Shown: positions 8,674 through 17,221, counted from the first letter of the stretch. The stretch is 64,000 bases of DNA from Ohtaekwangia sp036786105 (GCF_036786105.1 NZ_DAIQRQ010000005.1:62001-126000), one strand, 5' to 3'. Numbers and translations are program-made. Notes: a model not told the origin generated them from the sequence alone.

Positions 8674-10074
8674 ATGTCAGTTTCAAAAGTCAACTCTTTT
8701 TTTCGACTGTTTAAACAAGCTATTAAAGGTGATCAACAGGAATATACTTCCGGGAGTATAAATCGTGCCATTGTTTTGCTTTCCATTCCCATGATTCTGG
8801 AGATGTCACTGGAAGCAATTTTTGCTATCGTGGATATCTACTTTGTCAGCCGGCTTCATGACAACGATGCTATTTCTACCATTGGTCTTACGGAGTCTGT
8901 ATTGGCGTTAATATACTCCATCGCCATGGGAGTAAGTATGGCGGCCACAGCCATGGTAGCCCGCAGGGTAGGTGAAAAAGATATAGATGCCGCGGAGACA
9001 GCCGCTATGCAGGCCATTGTTCTGGGTGTATTCTTTTCGCTGCTCATCAGCATGGTAGGTATATTTTTCGCTGAAGATATTCTTCGTTTGATGGGAGGAA
9101 GCGAAAAGCTTATTGCCAACAATGTCGATTATACACGGTGGATGTTTACCGGTAACATCACCATCATGATGCTGTTCATTATTAACGCAATTTTCAGAGG
9201 TGCCGGTGATGCATCCCTGGCCATGCGATCATTGCTGATTGCGAATGGACTTAATATACTGCTGGGGCCTCTGTTTATATTCGGCTTGGGACCCGTGCCC
9301 GGCTTCGGAGTAAAAGGTGCCGCGATTGCAACCAATATAGGTCGCGGTATTGGTGTTTGTTTTCAACTATACCACCTGCTTGGCGGAAAAGGTATTATTA
9401 AACTATACAGGCAAAAAGTTACGGTGAGCTTTGATATTATCAGGAAACTGCTGGAAGTGGGAGCCGGTGCTACCGGACAATTCCTGATAGGTTCGGCCAG
9501 TTGGATTTTCCTCATGAGACTCATGTCTGATTTCGGTACAGCGCAAGCCGGCTATACCATTGCTATACGTGTAATTGTTTTTGCTATACTCCCGGCATGG
9601 GGTATGGCGAATGCTGCTGCCACACTTGTAGGGCAAAACCTGGGAGCAGGCCATCCTGACCGGGCGGAGAAATCAGTTTGGAAAGCAGCCTTGCTGAATA
9701 TGATATTTCTCGGTTTCATTACCGTATTGTTCTTTGTAATGGCAAGACCTATACTAAGCTTTTTCTCCACCGATGAAGAAGTATTGAGCAATGGCATACA
9801 ATGTCTGCAAATCGTTTCACTTGGATATATATTTTATGCCTATGGTATGGTAATCAACCAGTCGTTCAATGGTGCAGGTGATACAAAAACACCTACCATT
9901 ATCAGCTTCTTTGGTTTCTGGATTTTTCAGATTCCGTTTGCATATTTTCTGGCGAAGTGGATGGCCATCGGGCCAACCGGAGTATATGCAGCTATATCCA
10001 TTGCAGAATCACTCATGGCTATTGTTGGTATCATTATCTTCCGTCAGGGAAAATGGAAGGCTGTTAAGATATAA
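8674..10074 (+). CDS. MATE family efflux transporter
   Basis: A 466-residue polytopic membrane protein with about 12 predicted helices in two six-helix bundles. The signature of the MATE family is seen: LLSIPMILEMSLEAIFAIVD near residue 31, FRGAGDASLAMR in the first half, and the repeat FNGAGDTKTPTIIS in the second. These transporters export cationic drugs or metabolites in exchange for Na+ or H+. The substrate cannot be read from sequence. The gene starts with ATG after a 176-bp tail of the repeat-bearing spacer and ends 13 bp before a hairpin. Confidence 0.9.
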   Translation: MSVSKVNSFFRLFKQAIKGDQQEYTSGSINRAIVLLSIPMILEMSLEAIFAIVDIYFVSRLHDNDAISTIGLTESVLALIYSIAMGVSMAATAMVARRVGEKDIDAAETAAMQAIVLGVFFSLLISMVGIFFAEDILRLMGGSEKLIANNVDYTRWMFTGNITIMMLFIINAIFRGAGDASLAMRSLLIANGLNILLGPLFIFGLGPVPGFGVKGAAIATNIGRGIGVCFQLYHLLGGKGIIKLYRQKVTVSFDIIRKLLEVGAGATGQFLIGSASWIFLMRLMSDFGTAQAGYTIAIRVIVFAILPAWGMANAAATLVGQNLGAGHPDRAEKSVWKAALLNMIFLGFITVLFFVMARPILSFFSTDEEVLSNGIQCLQIVSLGYIFYAYGMVINQSFNGAGDTKTPTIISFFGFWIFQIPFAYFLAKWMAIGPTGVYAAISIAESLMAIVGIIIFRQGKWKAVKI

Positions 10075-10087
10075 ATGCACGAATCAG

Positions 10088-10114
10088 GAGCCTTGCGTTT
10101 GTATAGCAAGGCTC
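10088..10114. terminator. Terminator-like hairpin between convergent genes
   Basis: Perfect 9-bp stem GAGCCTTGC (10088-10096) with its complement at 10106-10114 and a 9-nt loop. It sits between the MATE stop and the end of the convergent coiled-coil gene. The T tract is weak (TTGATTATAT), hence moderate confidence. Confidence 0.5.
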
Positions 10115-10136
10115 TTGATTATATAGCAGGGTTTGA

Positions 10137-10406
10137 TCACGGATTTCTCTTCTTGAACGCAGCCTTGAAAGCATTGCTCAGTTCATCCCCCGCTTTTTTC
10201 AGATTGCCTTCTACTTCCCGCCAGCGCTCGTTGTTCTCAGCTTCCTTCTTAAGTTTTTCTGCGGAAACTTTCAGTTCATCAAGTTTTACTTCAAATTCTT
10301 TCCGAAGTTTTTCACTGGCTTCATGAAATTCTACCATGAATTCATCTACCCGTTTGCCAAAGTTTTTGAAGGTTTTCTCTGCTTTACCTTCTTCGTTTGT
10401 TTCCAT
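10137..10406 (-). CDS. Small charged coiled-coil protein (89 aa)
   Basis: An 89-residue soluble protein, very rich in Lys and Glu, with heptad-like spacing over nearly its whole length (FMVEFHEASEKLRKEF, VKLDELKVSAEKLKKEAE, EVEGNLKKAGDELSNAF). No signal peptide or membrane segment is present. It resembles the small amphipathic-helix proteins often seen in Bacteroidota but I do not recognise a named family. The gene is a single unit in opposite orientation to both neighbours. The call rests on a clean start, length and composition unlike a random frame. Confidence 0.65.
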   Translation of the reverse strand: METNEEGKAEKTFKNFGKRVDEFMVEFHEASEKLRKEFEVKLDELKVSAEKLKKEAENNERWREVEGNLKKAGDELSNAFKAAFKKRNP

Positions 10407-10500
10407 AGCGTCAACTGTATTTATAATACATTAAAGTTAAACGGTAGAGAGTTAAAATGTGTTAGTTTTATCCCGGTAATTTCTTGAGCAGGCATCCGCT

Positions 10501-10809
10501 ATGGGTGTGATGGAACGTTGTATGAATGAATTTACTTTTGATTTTTCCGGTATAGACTGGGTTGCTTTGAGAGGTTTGGGAATAACCCGGAATGAAGTGA
10601 TCAGTGTCTTTAAAAATCCGAGCTCTGCAGTAGATAGAATAGATGGTATCGATTTCCTTATCGGATTTTCCGACAAAAGAAAGTTCCTTATTGTAGCCTA
10701 TCGCTTGGCTAAAAATTCTAACTTTGACTTGGAAGTTCTACAGGTAGATTTGCCTTATGAAAAAGACATTCAAAAAATCTGGTGTTGGTTCAATCGATCC
10801 AAAGATTGA
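10501..10809 (+). CDS. Putative BrnT/DUF4258-like toxin component
   Basis: A 102-residue protein, or 95 residues if translation begins at the third Met (MNEFTFDF, position 10522). The pattern of a short helix (ITRNEVISVFKNPSSAV), then strands with a basic stretch (FLIGFSDKRKFLIVAYRL) and a final strand (FDLEVLQVDLPY) resembles BrnT/DUF4258 ribonuclease-like toxins. The family assignment is from pattern, not from an identified catalytic residue. The next gene starts inside its 3' end in another frame, an arrangement typical of toxin-antitoxin modules. Confidence 0.5.
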   Translation: MGVMERCMNEFTFDFSGIDWVALRGLGITRNEVISVFKNPSSAVDRIDGIDFLIGFSDKRKFLIVAYRLAKNSNFDLEVLQVDLPYEKDIQKIWCWFNRSKD

Positions 10810-10924
10810 CTATCTGGCTTTTTACAGAGAGGCCCCCGATTATCTGAAACAAAAATCTTCATTGCAGGATCTTGCAAGGCGTGTTCAGGAATCGCGCGAA
10901 GAAAAAGCCAGGAGAGAACTTTAA
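10757..10924 (+). CDS. Small basic partner protein, candidate antitoxin (55 aa)
   Basis: A 55-residue open frame overlapping the preceding gene by 53 bp. It starts MKKTFKKSGVGSIDPKI and ends in a charged helix (LQDLARRVQESREEKARREL). The overlap and order (toxin-like gene first, small partner second) fit BrnT/BrnA-like modules. No clear ribbon-helix-helix motif is visible, so the antitoxin role is inferred only from position. The stop lies 9 bp before the start of the 41-residue lipoprotein. Confidence 0.5.
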   Translation: MKKTFKKSGVGSIDPKIDYLAFYREAPDYLKQKSSLQDLARRVQESREEKARREL

Positions 10925-10933
10925 TCATCGCTC

Positions 10934-11059
10934 ATGCAGAAACTTAAATTAATATTCTTACTGACTATAATAGCCGGATCCGTAGCGTGCAGCTCATCCA
11001 AGCATCATAAAAAGCTTAAACCCGGAAGACCAATTCCTTGTCCGACAAAAGATTGTTGA
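10934..11059 (+). CDS. Small lipoprotein (41 aa) upstream of cmk
   Basis: A 41-codon frame with a classical lipoprotein signal: MQKLKLIFLLTIIAGSVAC, lipobox Cys19. The mature peptide is only about 22 residues, rich in Lys and His (SSSKHHKKLKPGR) and ends PIPCPTKDC with two Cys. The TGA stop overlaps the ATG of cmk by one base (TGATG at 11057-11061), so the two are probably translationally coupled. Function is unknown; a metal-binding or envelope role is possible from the His/Cys content but not shown. Confidence 0.65.
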   Translation: MQKLKLIFLLTIIAGSVACSSSKHHKKLKPGRPIPCPTKDC

Positions 11060-11754
11060 TGAATCTGCGCAAAATAGTAATCGCGATCGATGGATATTCG
11101 GCCTGTGGCAAGAGCTCAACGGCGAAGGAAGTTGCTTCTATATTGGGGTATCGCTACATCGATTCCGGTGCCATGTATCGTGCCGTAACGCTGTACTTTC
11201 TGGAACATCACATTTCGCTAACCAATCCCAAAGAAATTACCAAAGCGCTGGAGCAAATTCATATATCATTCAAAATAAATCCCAAGAATGGTACGGATAC
11301 TTTTTTGAACGGCCTTAACGTGGAAAAAGAGATCCGGAAGATGCGCATCTCTGAAAACGTAAGCCAGGTAAGCACGATTAAAGATGTGCGCACAGCAATG
11401 GTTGAGCAGCAACGCCGTATGGGAAAGGAACGAGGCATTGTTATGGATGGTCGCGACATTGGTACGGTTGTGTTCCCCTCTGCTGAATTAAAGCTCTTTA
11501 TGGTGGCCGATATGCAGGTAAGAGGTTATCGCCGGCAACAGGAATTGCTGGAGCGCGACCAAATGGTAGACCTGGATGATGTGATAGAAAATATCCGTCA
11601 GCGAGATCGGATTGATACTACGCGTGCAGAGAGCCCGCTACGACAGGCAGAGGATGCTATTGTTATCGATACAACACATATAGCATTTGATGAACAGGTA
11701 GATGAAGTAATTCGCCTGGCCTTGTCGAAAATGGTTTCGGTATCACGCTTGTAA
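11059..11754 (+). CDS. cmk: Cytidylate kinase
   Basis: A 231-residue (d)CMP kinase that phosphorylates CMP and dCMP to the diphosphates in the cytoplasm. The ATP-binding loop GYSACGKSS lies near residues 12-20, followed by the Cmk motif YRYIDSGAMYRAVT and the nucleotide-binding VMDGRDIGTVVFPSA. RQRDRIDTTRAESPLRQAED is the family's C-terminal signature. I chose ATG 11059 (MNLRKIVIAIDG) over a TTG 21 bp upstream because it sits at the expected distance from the P-loop and overlaps the preceding stop codon. Confidence 0.93.
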   Translation: MNLRKIVIAIDGYSACGKSSTAKEVASILGYRYIDSGAMYRAVTLYFLEHHISLTNPKEITKALEQIHISFKINPKNGTDTFLNGLNVEKEIRKMRISENVSQVSTIKDVRTAMVEQQRRMGKERGIVMDGRDIGTVVFPSAELKLFMVADMQVRGYRRQQELLERDQMVDLDDVIENIRQRDRIDTTRAESPLRQAEDAIVIDTTHIAFDEQVDEVIRLALSKMVSVSRL

Positions 11755-11852
11755 AATATAATATAGGGGTGTAGTAAACCCGTAACCCCATGAACGATGT
11801 TAAAGGAGTAAATATATACTTGTCTTCGCTCCTCTATTGAAAACCTGCTCCC

Positions 11853-12419
11853 ATGGAAAGTACGTTCAGACGAATCATTCGCTACTTCTTTAGCGGCACA
11901 CTATTCATCGTTCCGTTGGTGGCTACGGCCTATTTTATTTTTGTGGCGTTTAGCTGGCTCGACAGTTTGCTGCAATTGCCGTATCCCGGGTTAGGGTTTG
12001 TTATCATATTGGTTGCTATCACGATTTTCGGGTATCTCACAACCAACTTCGCATTCAAGACCTTCACAACGTGGTTTGATCATGGTATGAATCGTATTCC
12101 ACTGGTGAAGCTGATTTACTCTTCGCTGAAAGACCTCCTCAACGCTTTTGTGGGCGATAAAAAGAAATTCAATAAACCGGTACTCGTGTTGATGAACGAA
12201 GAGAACCAGTTATACCAGATAGGTTTTATTACACAGGCTGATCTGTCGGAGCTGGGGTTGAAAGACATGGTATCGGTATACCTGCCGCATTCTTATGCTG
12301 TATCCGGCTGGCATTTTATCATTCCGAAAGACAGAATTAAACCCCTGAATATTTCAGGGCCAACGGCTATGAAATATATAGTGTCCGGAGGTGTAAGCGG
12401 CTTCGGGGAAAACAGTTGA
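11853..12419 (+). CDS. DUF502 membrane protein
   Basis: A 188-residue protein with two transmembrane helices near the N-terminus (about 13-36, FFSGTLFIVPLVATAYFIFV, and about 45-66) and a soluble C-terminal domain. The motif IPLVKLIYSSLKDLLNAFVG and the later MVSVYLPHSYAVSGWHFIIP are typical of DUF502. The family is widespread and uncharacterised in bacteria, with plant homologues described as trafficking-related. It follows cmk by about 100 bp in the same direction and ends at a strong terminator. Confidence 0.85.
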   Translation: MESTFRRIIRYFFSGTLFIVPLVATAYFIFVAFSWLDSLLQLPYPGLGFVIILVAITIFGYLTTNFAFKTFTTWFDHGMNRIPLVKLIYSSLKDLLNAFVGDKKKFNKPVLVLMNEENQLYQIGFITQADLSELGLKDMVSVYLPHSYAVSGWHFIIPKDRIKPLNISGPTAMKYIVSGGVSGFGENS

Positions 12420-12423
12420 AAAT

Positions 12424-12458
12424 AAAACGGGTGTCTTGCAGAACAAGACACCCGTTTT
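12424..12458. terminator. Bidirectional terminator between convergent genes
   Basis: Perfect 15-bp stem: A-tract plus CGGGTGTCTTG (12424-12438), loop CAGAA, CAAGACACCCG plus T-tract (12444-12458). A and T tracts flank it symmetrically, so it can end both the DUF502 transcript and the beta-barrel transcript. Confidence 0.85.
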
Positions 12459-12477
12459 ACTATAGTTCTGTTGGTTA

Positions 12478-13029
12478 TTAGAACTTGAAGGTAACACCAC
12501 CTGATATAGGTGTAAGTCCAATACTAACCTCACCAAATACGCCAATGTTAGGTTGGAAGAAATAACGTGCACCGGCATAGATGCCTGAGCGTAGTTCGCT
12601 TCCGTAGGCATCGTTATAGACAACGCCATTGTCACCAGAATAGCTTGATGTTACAAATCCAATAAATGCTCCTGCATAGGGATCGAATTTTTTATTCGAA
12701 ACGCGCAGCAACTTGGCAAAGTGATAAGATGCGCGCGCGCCAAAGTCTACAAAGTTGTAAGAATAATCATACTTGTTGTTTCCATACCTGTAACCGTATT
12801 TCCAATGTGTGTAGGCCAGGTACCCACCACCGCTGATCTCATCCGTGAAGGCGTATTCTCCATTAACACCGATAGTTACACTGGCACCGCTGCCGGCATA
12901 GTAATAACCGAAACCAAGATTGGGGCTCAATAAGAAATCTCCTTTTTTCACTTGGGCTGAAGCGCTGAACTGAGAAAATGAAAGCAGCAGAAAAGCGGCT
13001 ACTGCCACAAAACGAATGTGTCTTTTCAT
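12478..13029 (-). CDS. Outer-membrane beta-barrel protein
   Basis: A 183-residue exported protein. Start chosen at ATG 13029, giving the signal peptide MKRHIRFVAVAAFLLLSF ending before AQVKKGDF; a longer frame would add 11 residues before a signal peptide, which is unlikely. The mature part shows alternating strands rich in Tyr and Gly (LSPNLGFGYYYAGSG, YSYNFVDFGARASYHFA) and ends GGVTFKF with the C-terminal Phe required by the BAM machinery. It resembles the small OmpA-barrel/OmpW-like porin family. Ligand and role are unknown. Confidence 0.8.
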   Translation of the reverse strand: MKRHIRFVAVAAFLLLSFSQFSASAQVKKGDFLLSPNLGFGYYYAGSGASVTIGVNGEYAFTDEISGGGYLAYTHWKYGYRYGNNKYDYSYNFVDFGARASYHFAKLLRVSNKKFDPYAGAFIGFVTSSYSGDNGVVYNDAYGSELRSGIYAGARYFFQPNIGVFGEVSIGLTPISGGVTFKF

Positions 13030-13049
13030 AGATCGAATTTTTGTTTGGT

Positions 13050-13057
13050 CAAAATTA
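13050..13057 (-). promoter_or_regulatory. Putative -7 element (TAATTTTG) of the beta-barrel gene
   Basis: On the minus strand TAATTTTG matches the Bacteroidota -7 consensus TAnnTTTG, 20 bp before the chosen ATG. A TTG at the right distance upstream was not found, so only the -7 half is supported. Confidence 0.4.
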
Positions 13058-13176
13058 AGCAAAGTGTTCCAAACGAAAAATGTGCCGAAATATTTAGAAT
13101 GAAAAATACTATAGCTATATCGCTGTTATAACCGGTTAACTACCGGATATACCTTATGGTATGATTATTTACCCGG

Positions 13177-14415
13177 TTAACTGATCACGCCCGAGCCTAT
13201 TAATTCTTCACCATCATACCAGGCAGCAAACTGCCCGGCGGTAATGCTCTTCATGGGTAAATCAAAAATAATATACAACCCCTCTTCTTTCTTATATAGT
13301 GTGCATGGTGCCAGTGGCTGGCGGTAGCGGATGCGCGCTTTGTAGGTAGCCGATTCTCCTGTATGTAGCTGGTGATCGGTTCGTATCCAATGTTCGTCTT
13401 CGTTAGGAATGAACAACCCTTTGCGGTATAGCCCCGGATGTTCTTCGCCCATGCCGGTATAAATCACATTGCAGTCTGTGTCGGTACCGATTACAAACAA
13501 CGGTTCAGGAAAGCCACCGAGGTTTAATCCTTTACGCTGACCAATGGTATAGTAATGTGCACCATTGTGTTCACCCACCACCCGGCCCAATGAAGGCTCA
13601 AGTTGATACGGTGCTGTTATCTGTGCAAGATCGCTTTTATCAAAACCATTTTTGAAAGATATGGCATCGGCCGGTATATTAACGATCTTGCCTTTCTTCG
13701 GCATTAATCGTTGTTGCAAAAAATCAGGTAAATGTACTTTGCCAACAAAGCACAAACCTTGCGAATCTTTTTTGTCGGCTGTAACCAAACCTATCTCTTT
13801 TGCTATAGCACGCACTTCAGGCTTCAGCAAATCGCCAATGGGGAAGAGCGAACGCGAGAGTTGTTCCTGCGTTAGCTGACAAAGAAAATAACTTTGATCT
13901 TTATTCGGATCTTTGCCCGACAGCAGTTGATATACTGTTTTGCCGTTTTGTTGTATTTCGCCCTTGCGACAATAATGCCCCGTAGCCACAAAGTCAGCAC
14001 CGAGCTTTACTGCAGCGTTCAGAAAAACATCAAACTTAATCTCACGGTTACAGAGTACATCCGGGTTGGGTGTGCGACCACGTTGATACTCGGCAAACAT
14101 ATAGTCAACAATACGTGCTTTGTATTGCTCGCTGAGATCGATCGCCTGAAAAGGTATACCAAGGTGCTGGGCAACAATCATAGCATCGTTGCTGTCATCA
14201 ATCCACGGGCACTCGTTGCTGATCGTTACAGAGTCATCGTGCCAGTTCTTCATGAACATGCCGATCACTTCATAACCTTGTTCTTTGAGAAGATATGCCG
14301 ACACACTTGAATCTACACCACCAGATAACCCCACAACCACACGTTTTCCTTTTCCAGGTAACGATGGGGTAGCGGTTTCAGCAGGAGAAGTTGATGGTGT
14401 GTTTACAGATTCCAT
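13177..14415 (-). CDS. mnmA: tRNA-specific 2-thiouridylase
   Basis: A 412-residue enzyme that thiolates U34 of tRNA for Lys, Glu and Gln with sulfur relayed from cysteine desulfurase. The PP-loop GLSGGVDSSVSAYLL is at residues 29-43. The catalytic cysteines lie in NPDVLCNREIKF and SQGLCFVGKV. YTIGQRKGLNLGG and the C-terminal beta-barrel end are normal. An extra N-terminal stretch of about 24 residues (MESVNTPSTSPAETA) precedes the usual start, with no better Met. Its ATG overlaps the TAA of the upstream TlpA-like gene by one base, so the two are probably cotranslated. Confidence 0.93.
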   Translation of the reverse strand: MESVNTPSTSPAETATPSLPGKGKRVVVGLSGGVDSSVSAYLLKEQGYEVIGMFMKNWHDDSVTISNECPWIDDSNDAMIVAQHLGIPFQAIDLSEQYKARIVDYMFAEYQRGRTPNPDVLCNREIKFDVFLNAAVKLGADFVATGHYCRKGEIQQNGKTVYQLLSGKDPNKDQSYFLCQLTQEQLSRSLFPIGDLLKPEVRAIAKEIGLVTADKKDSQGLCFVGKVHLPDFLQQRLMPKKGKIVNIPADAISFKNGFDKSDLAQITAPYQLEPSLGRVVGEHNGAHYYTIGQRKGLNLGGFPEPLFVIGTDTDCNVIYTGMGEEHPGLYRKGLFIPNEDEHWIRTDHQLHTGESATYKARIRYRQPLAPCTLYKKEEGLYIIFDLPMKSITAGQFAAWYDGEELIGSGVIS

Positions 14416-15662
14416 TATTTTTTAGAAGTCAAATTCTCGCTCAAAAGTTCATTCACCGTCTCATTAAATTTCTGGATGCCTTGTTCATAATAGAAACCCG
14501 TGCCCGGGCCGGAGTATCCTGTATGTATCTTCTTTACTTTTCCATCTTTACCAATGAAAATAGTGGTCGGAAAGGCTACTACTTTATTCAGCATCGGTAG
14601 TGTCTCAGCCGCTTTCACCTTGTCGCTTGTGCCGGCAATCACAAAATCGTAGTTTACTTTCAGCTTGGCTACCATTTTCTTCACACGGCTGCTGGCATAT
14701 TCAAAATCAGGTTTTCGCTCGTAGGCAAGGCCTATGATCTCCACACCACGTTGTTTGTTCTCGTTATACCATGGAGAAAGGAACATGGTTTCATCCATAC
14801 AGTTTGGACACCACGTACCAAACATCTGCAAGATCACTACTTTGTTTCTATACTTCTCATCGTTAAGGGTTACCATCTTGCCGTTTACATCCGGGAAACT
14901 AAATTCGATGCGCTCATAGCCCGGCTTCAGATACGTGAGTGATTCAGGGTTGGGTAACGAAGCACTATCGTTCTTAATGCCTTCCCAAAATTCCATGTGG
15001 TTTTTACCGGAGATAAACTCTCCCATCAGTGTACCATCATCTTTTTTGGTTGCACGAAATATATAGGCGTGATTACCGTCAAATGCACTGAGCTGCATAA
15101 GGCTGTTCACTACATTACCTTGCAGATAACGATAGTCGCCAGTGGGTGTCATAAAGGTTCCGGTAACACTATCACCTTGTTGTTTAAATATACCAATGGC
15201 TTTAGTCGTATCGCGATTACTGATGAATGTCACTTCATATTTACCGGAGAAGTCAGGAATGTTTTGTTGCTCATTTACTTTCTCGAAACGGAAAGTTTGT
15301 CCATATACCGCGCTGAAAGGAATGTTATAGTCCTTCTCGTAGTTCTTGATAAATTCGCCCTGTAATGAGTCGCCTTTTATGCGTGCTTTAATGTTGGCAT
15401 CGAAAATGTGCAGGCCTATATTTATAGAATCATTAGTAACACTTACTTCATCCAGCAGCAAACGCTCTTCTGCATTTCGCAGGTAAATATCATAGCCGCC
15501 ATCCGCATCGTTCACCACTTCGAAGTTGAATGGCAATTGCTGACCTTGAATTTCGATGATTGCTCGCCACGTGCCGGTACGCAATTCATGAGCAGTTTGC
15601 GACTTCTTATCACAAGCAGCTGTCAATATGATAAGCGTAACGGCTATCAGTAGTTTCCTCAT
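14415..15662 (-). CDS. TlpA-like thioredoxin-fold lipoprotein
   Basis: A 415-residue lipoprotein (signal MRKLLIAVTLIILTAAC, lipidated Cys17). Residues 30-240 form a beta-rich N-terminal part with repeated T.G....GD..G.F patterns. Residues 255-405 form an AhpC/TSA-Redoxin domain with the active-site motif FGTWCPNCMDE near residue 284. It is expected to reduce disulfides in the periplasm, as in TlpA/ResA proteins of Bacteroidota. The stop overlaps the start of mnmA, an unusual pairing of an envelope redox protein and a tRNA sulfur-transfer enzyme. Whether this is functional or only chance organisation is unknown. Confidence 0.87.
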   Translation of the reverse strand: MRKLLIAVTLIILTAACDKKSQTAHELRTGTWRAIIEIQGQQLPFNFEVVNDADGGYDIYLRNAEERLLLDEVSVTNDSINIGLHIFDANIKARIKGDSLQGEFIKNYEKDYNIPFSAVYGQTFRFEKVNEQQNIPDFSGKYEVTFISNRDTTKAIGIFKQQGDSVTGTFMTPTGDYRYLQGNVVNSLMQLSAFDGNHAYIFRATKKDDGTLMGEFISGKNHMEFWEGIKNDSASLPNPESLTYLKPGYERIEFSFPDVNGKMVTLNDEKYRNKVVILQMFGTWCPNCMDETMFLSPWYNENKQRGVEIIGLAYERKPDFEYASSRVKKMVAKLKVNYDFVIAGTSDKVKAAETLPMLNKVVAFPTTIFIGKDGKVKKIHTGYSGPGTGFYYEQGIQKFNETVNELLSENLTSKK

Positions 15663-15757
15663 GTATATTTATTTGAATCCGGTGCAAAAATGGTATAAAA
15701 TGGTTTACAATTGGAGAGGAAGTGTGATTTTTGGTACCAAATGACAGATTCAATCGT

Positions 15758-16870
15758 ATGTTTTCTGATTTAAAAGTACTTGAATTAGCCTCTGTACTGG
15801 CCGGCCCCAGCGTAGGACAATTTTTTGCTGAGCTGGGAGCAGAGGTTATCAAGGTAGAAAATCCGGTCACAGGTGGTGATGTTACACGCACGTGGAAGCT
15901 GGCCGGTGAGCGCACCGATGATCGCTCTGCATATTTCTGCTCGGTGAACTGGGGCAAGCGATCAGTAACGCTCGACCTCACGCTTGAACAAGATCGTGCA
16001 AGCGTCTACGAACTGGCCAGCAAAGCTGATATAGTTATTGCCAGCTATAAACCCGGTGATGCTGAGAAATTGGGTGTTGATTACGCAGCCTTATCGAAGC
16101 AGAATATGCGATTGATATATGCGCAGATCAGCGGCTATGGCCCGGAGAACCCACGAGTAGGATATGATGCCATTATTCAGGCGGAAGCCGGCTTTATGTT
16201 TATGAATGGTGAGCCCGGTGGCCCCTCGCTAAAGATGCCCGTAGCGCTGGTAGATGTATTGGCAGCGCATCATCTCAAAGAAGGTATATTACTGGCTTTG
16301 CTCAATCGTGAGCGAACCGGTAAAGGTGATAAAGTAGAAGTGTCGTTGATACAGGCTGCGGCAGCATCACTGGTGAATCAGGCAACGAACTGGCTGGTGG
16401 CCGGAAAGCTTCCGCAGAAGCAGGGCTCTGCACATCCAAACATTGCTCCGTATGGAGATGTATATACTACTGCCGATGGGCAAGAGATAATACTGGCAGT
16501 AGGCAGCGACCGGCAATTTCAGGATTTATGCGCTATACTGGAAATGCCGGAGATGGCACACGATCACCGATTCAAAACCAATACAGCACGCGTAGAGAAC
16601 AGAATGGATTTGAATGGGTTGTTGCAAACGCGTATAATTCTATATACCGCAGATGCCTTGATCACCGCTATACATCGAATGAAGATACCCGCGGGTTTTA
16701 TTCAGAATATGCAACAGGTTTTTGATACTCCCGAAGTAAAGGAACTGCTGCTGAACGATCGGGGCATTACCGGTGTTAAAAGCTTTGTAGCGAAGCTTGG
16801 TGGTGTAAAGAAAATAAATTTGCTGGCACCTCCCGGGCTGGGCGAGCATACGAAGGAGATCACATCATGA
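15758..16870 (+). CDS. CaiB/BaiF family CoA transferase
   Basis: A 370-residue class III CoA transferase. Start set at ATG 15758 (MFSDLKVLELASVLAGPSVG), the usual family N-terminus, rather than a TTG 27 bp upstream. Signature regions are LAGPSVGQFFAELGAEVIKVENP, PGDAEKLGVDYAAL and SGYGPENPRVGYDAIIQAEAG; the conserved Asp in GYDAIIQ is the expected catalytic residue that forms the aspartyl-CoA intermediate. The acyl substrate cannot be told from sequence. Its last four bases overlap the start of the globin gene (ATGA), so the two form an operon. Confidence 0.87.
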   Translation: MFSDLKVLELASVLAGPSVGQFFAELGAEVIKVENPVTGGDVTRTWKLAGERTDDRSAYFCSVNWGKRSVTLDLTLEQDRASVYELASKADIVIASYKPGDAEKLGVDYAALSKQNMRLIYAQISGYGPENPRVGYDAIIQAEAGFMFMNGEPGGPSLKMPVALVDVLAAHHLKEGILLALLNRERTGKGDKVEVSLIQAAAASLVNQATNWLVAGKLPQKQGSAHPNIAPYGDVYTTADGQEIILAVGSDRQFQDLCAILEMPEMAHDHRFKTNTARVENRMDLNGLLQTRIILYTADALITAIHRMKIPAGFIQNMQQVFDTPEVKELLLNDRGITGVKSFVAKLGGVKKINLLAPPGLGEHTKEITS

Positions 16871-17220
16871 AGCAGATATTGGAGCGGGGAGATATAGCGT
16901 TGTTGATCGATGCCTTTTACGCAAAAGTAAAACAGGATGATCTGCTGGCACCTTTGTTCAGCCATGTAGACTGGCCTCATCACTTGCCGGTGATCTATGA
17001 TTTCTGGTCATCAATCTTGCTGGGCGATCAAAGTTACAAGCGTAATCCGTTTGAAAAACACCGCGATTTGCCAGTAACACCTGCGCACTTTAACCGCTGG
17101 CTGCTGCATTTTGAACGTACGGTTGACGAGCATTTTGAAGGCGAAAAGGCGGAGGAAGCCAAACAGCGAGCCAACAGTATAGCCGGAATTTTTCAACATA
17201 AGTTAGGGTTATTAAAGTAA
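16867..17220 (+). CDS. Group III truncated hemoglobin
   Basis: A 117-residue globin of the 2-over-2 fold, group III (trHbP-like). Recognisable elements are IALLIDAFYAKVKQDDLLAPLF, DFWSSILLGDQSY and the HFNRWLLHFERTVDEHF segment that defines the group. Members bind oxygen, peroxide or NO at haem in the cytoplasm. The start codon overlaps the stop of the CoA transferase gene (ATGA). Confidence 0.87.
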   Translation: MKQILERGDIALLIDAFYAKVKQDDLLAPLFSHVDWPHHLPVIYDFWSSILLGDQSYKRNPFEKHRDLPVTPAHFNRWLLHFERTVDEHFEGEKAEEAKQRANSIAGIFQHKLGLLK

Positions 17221-17221
17221 C

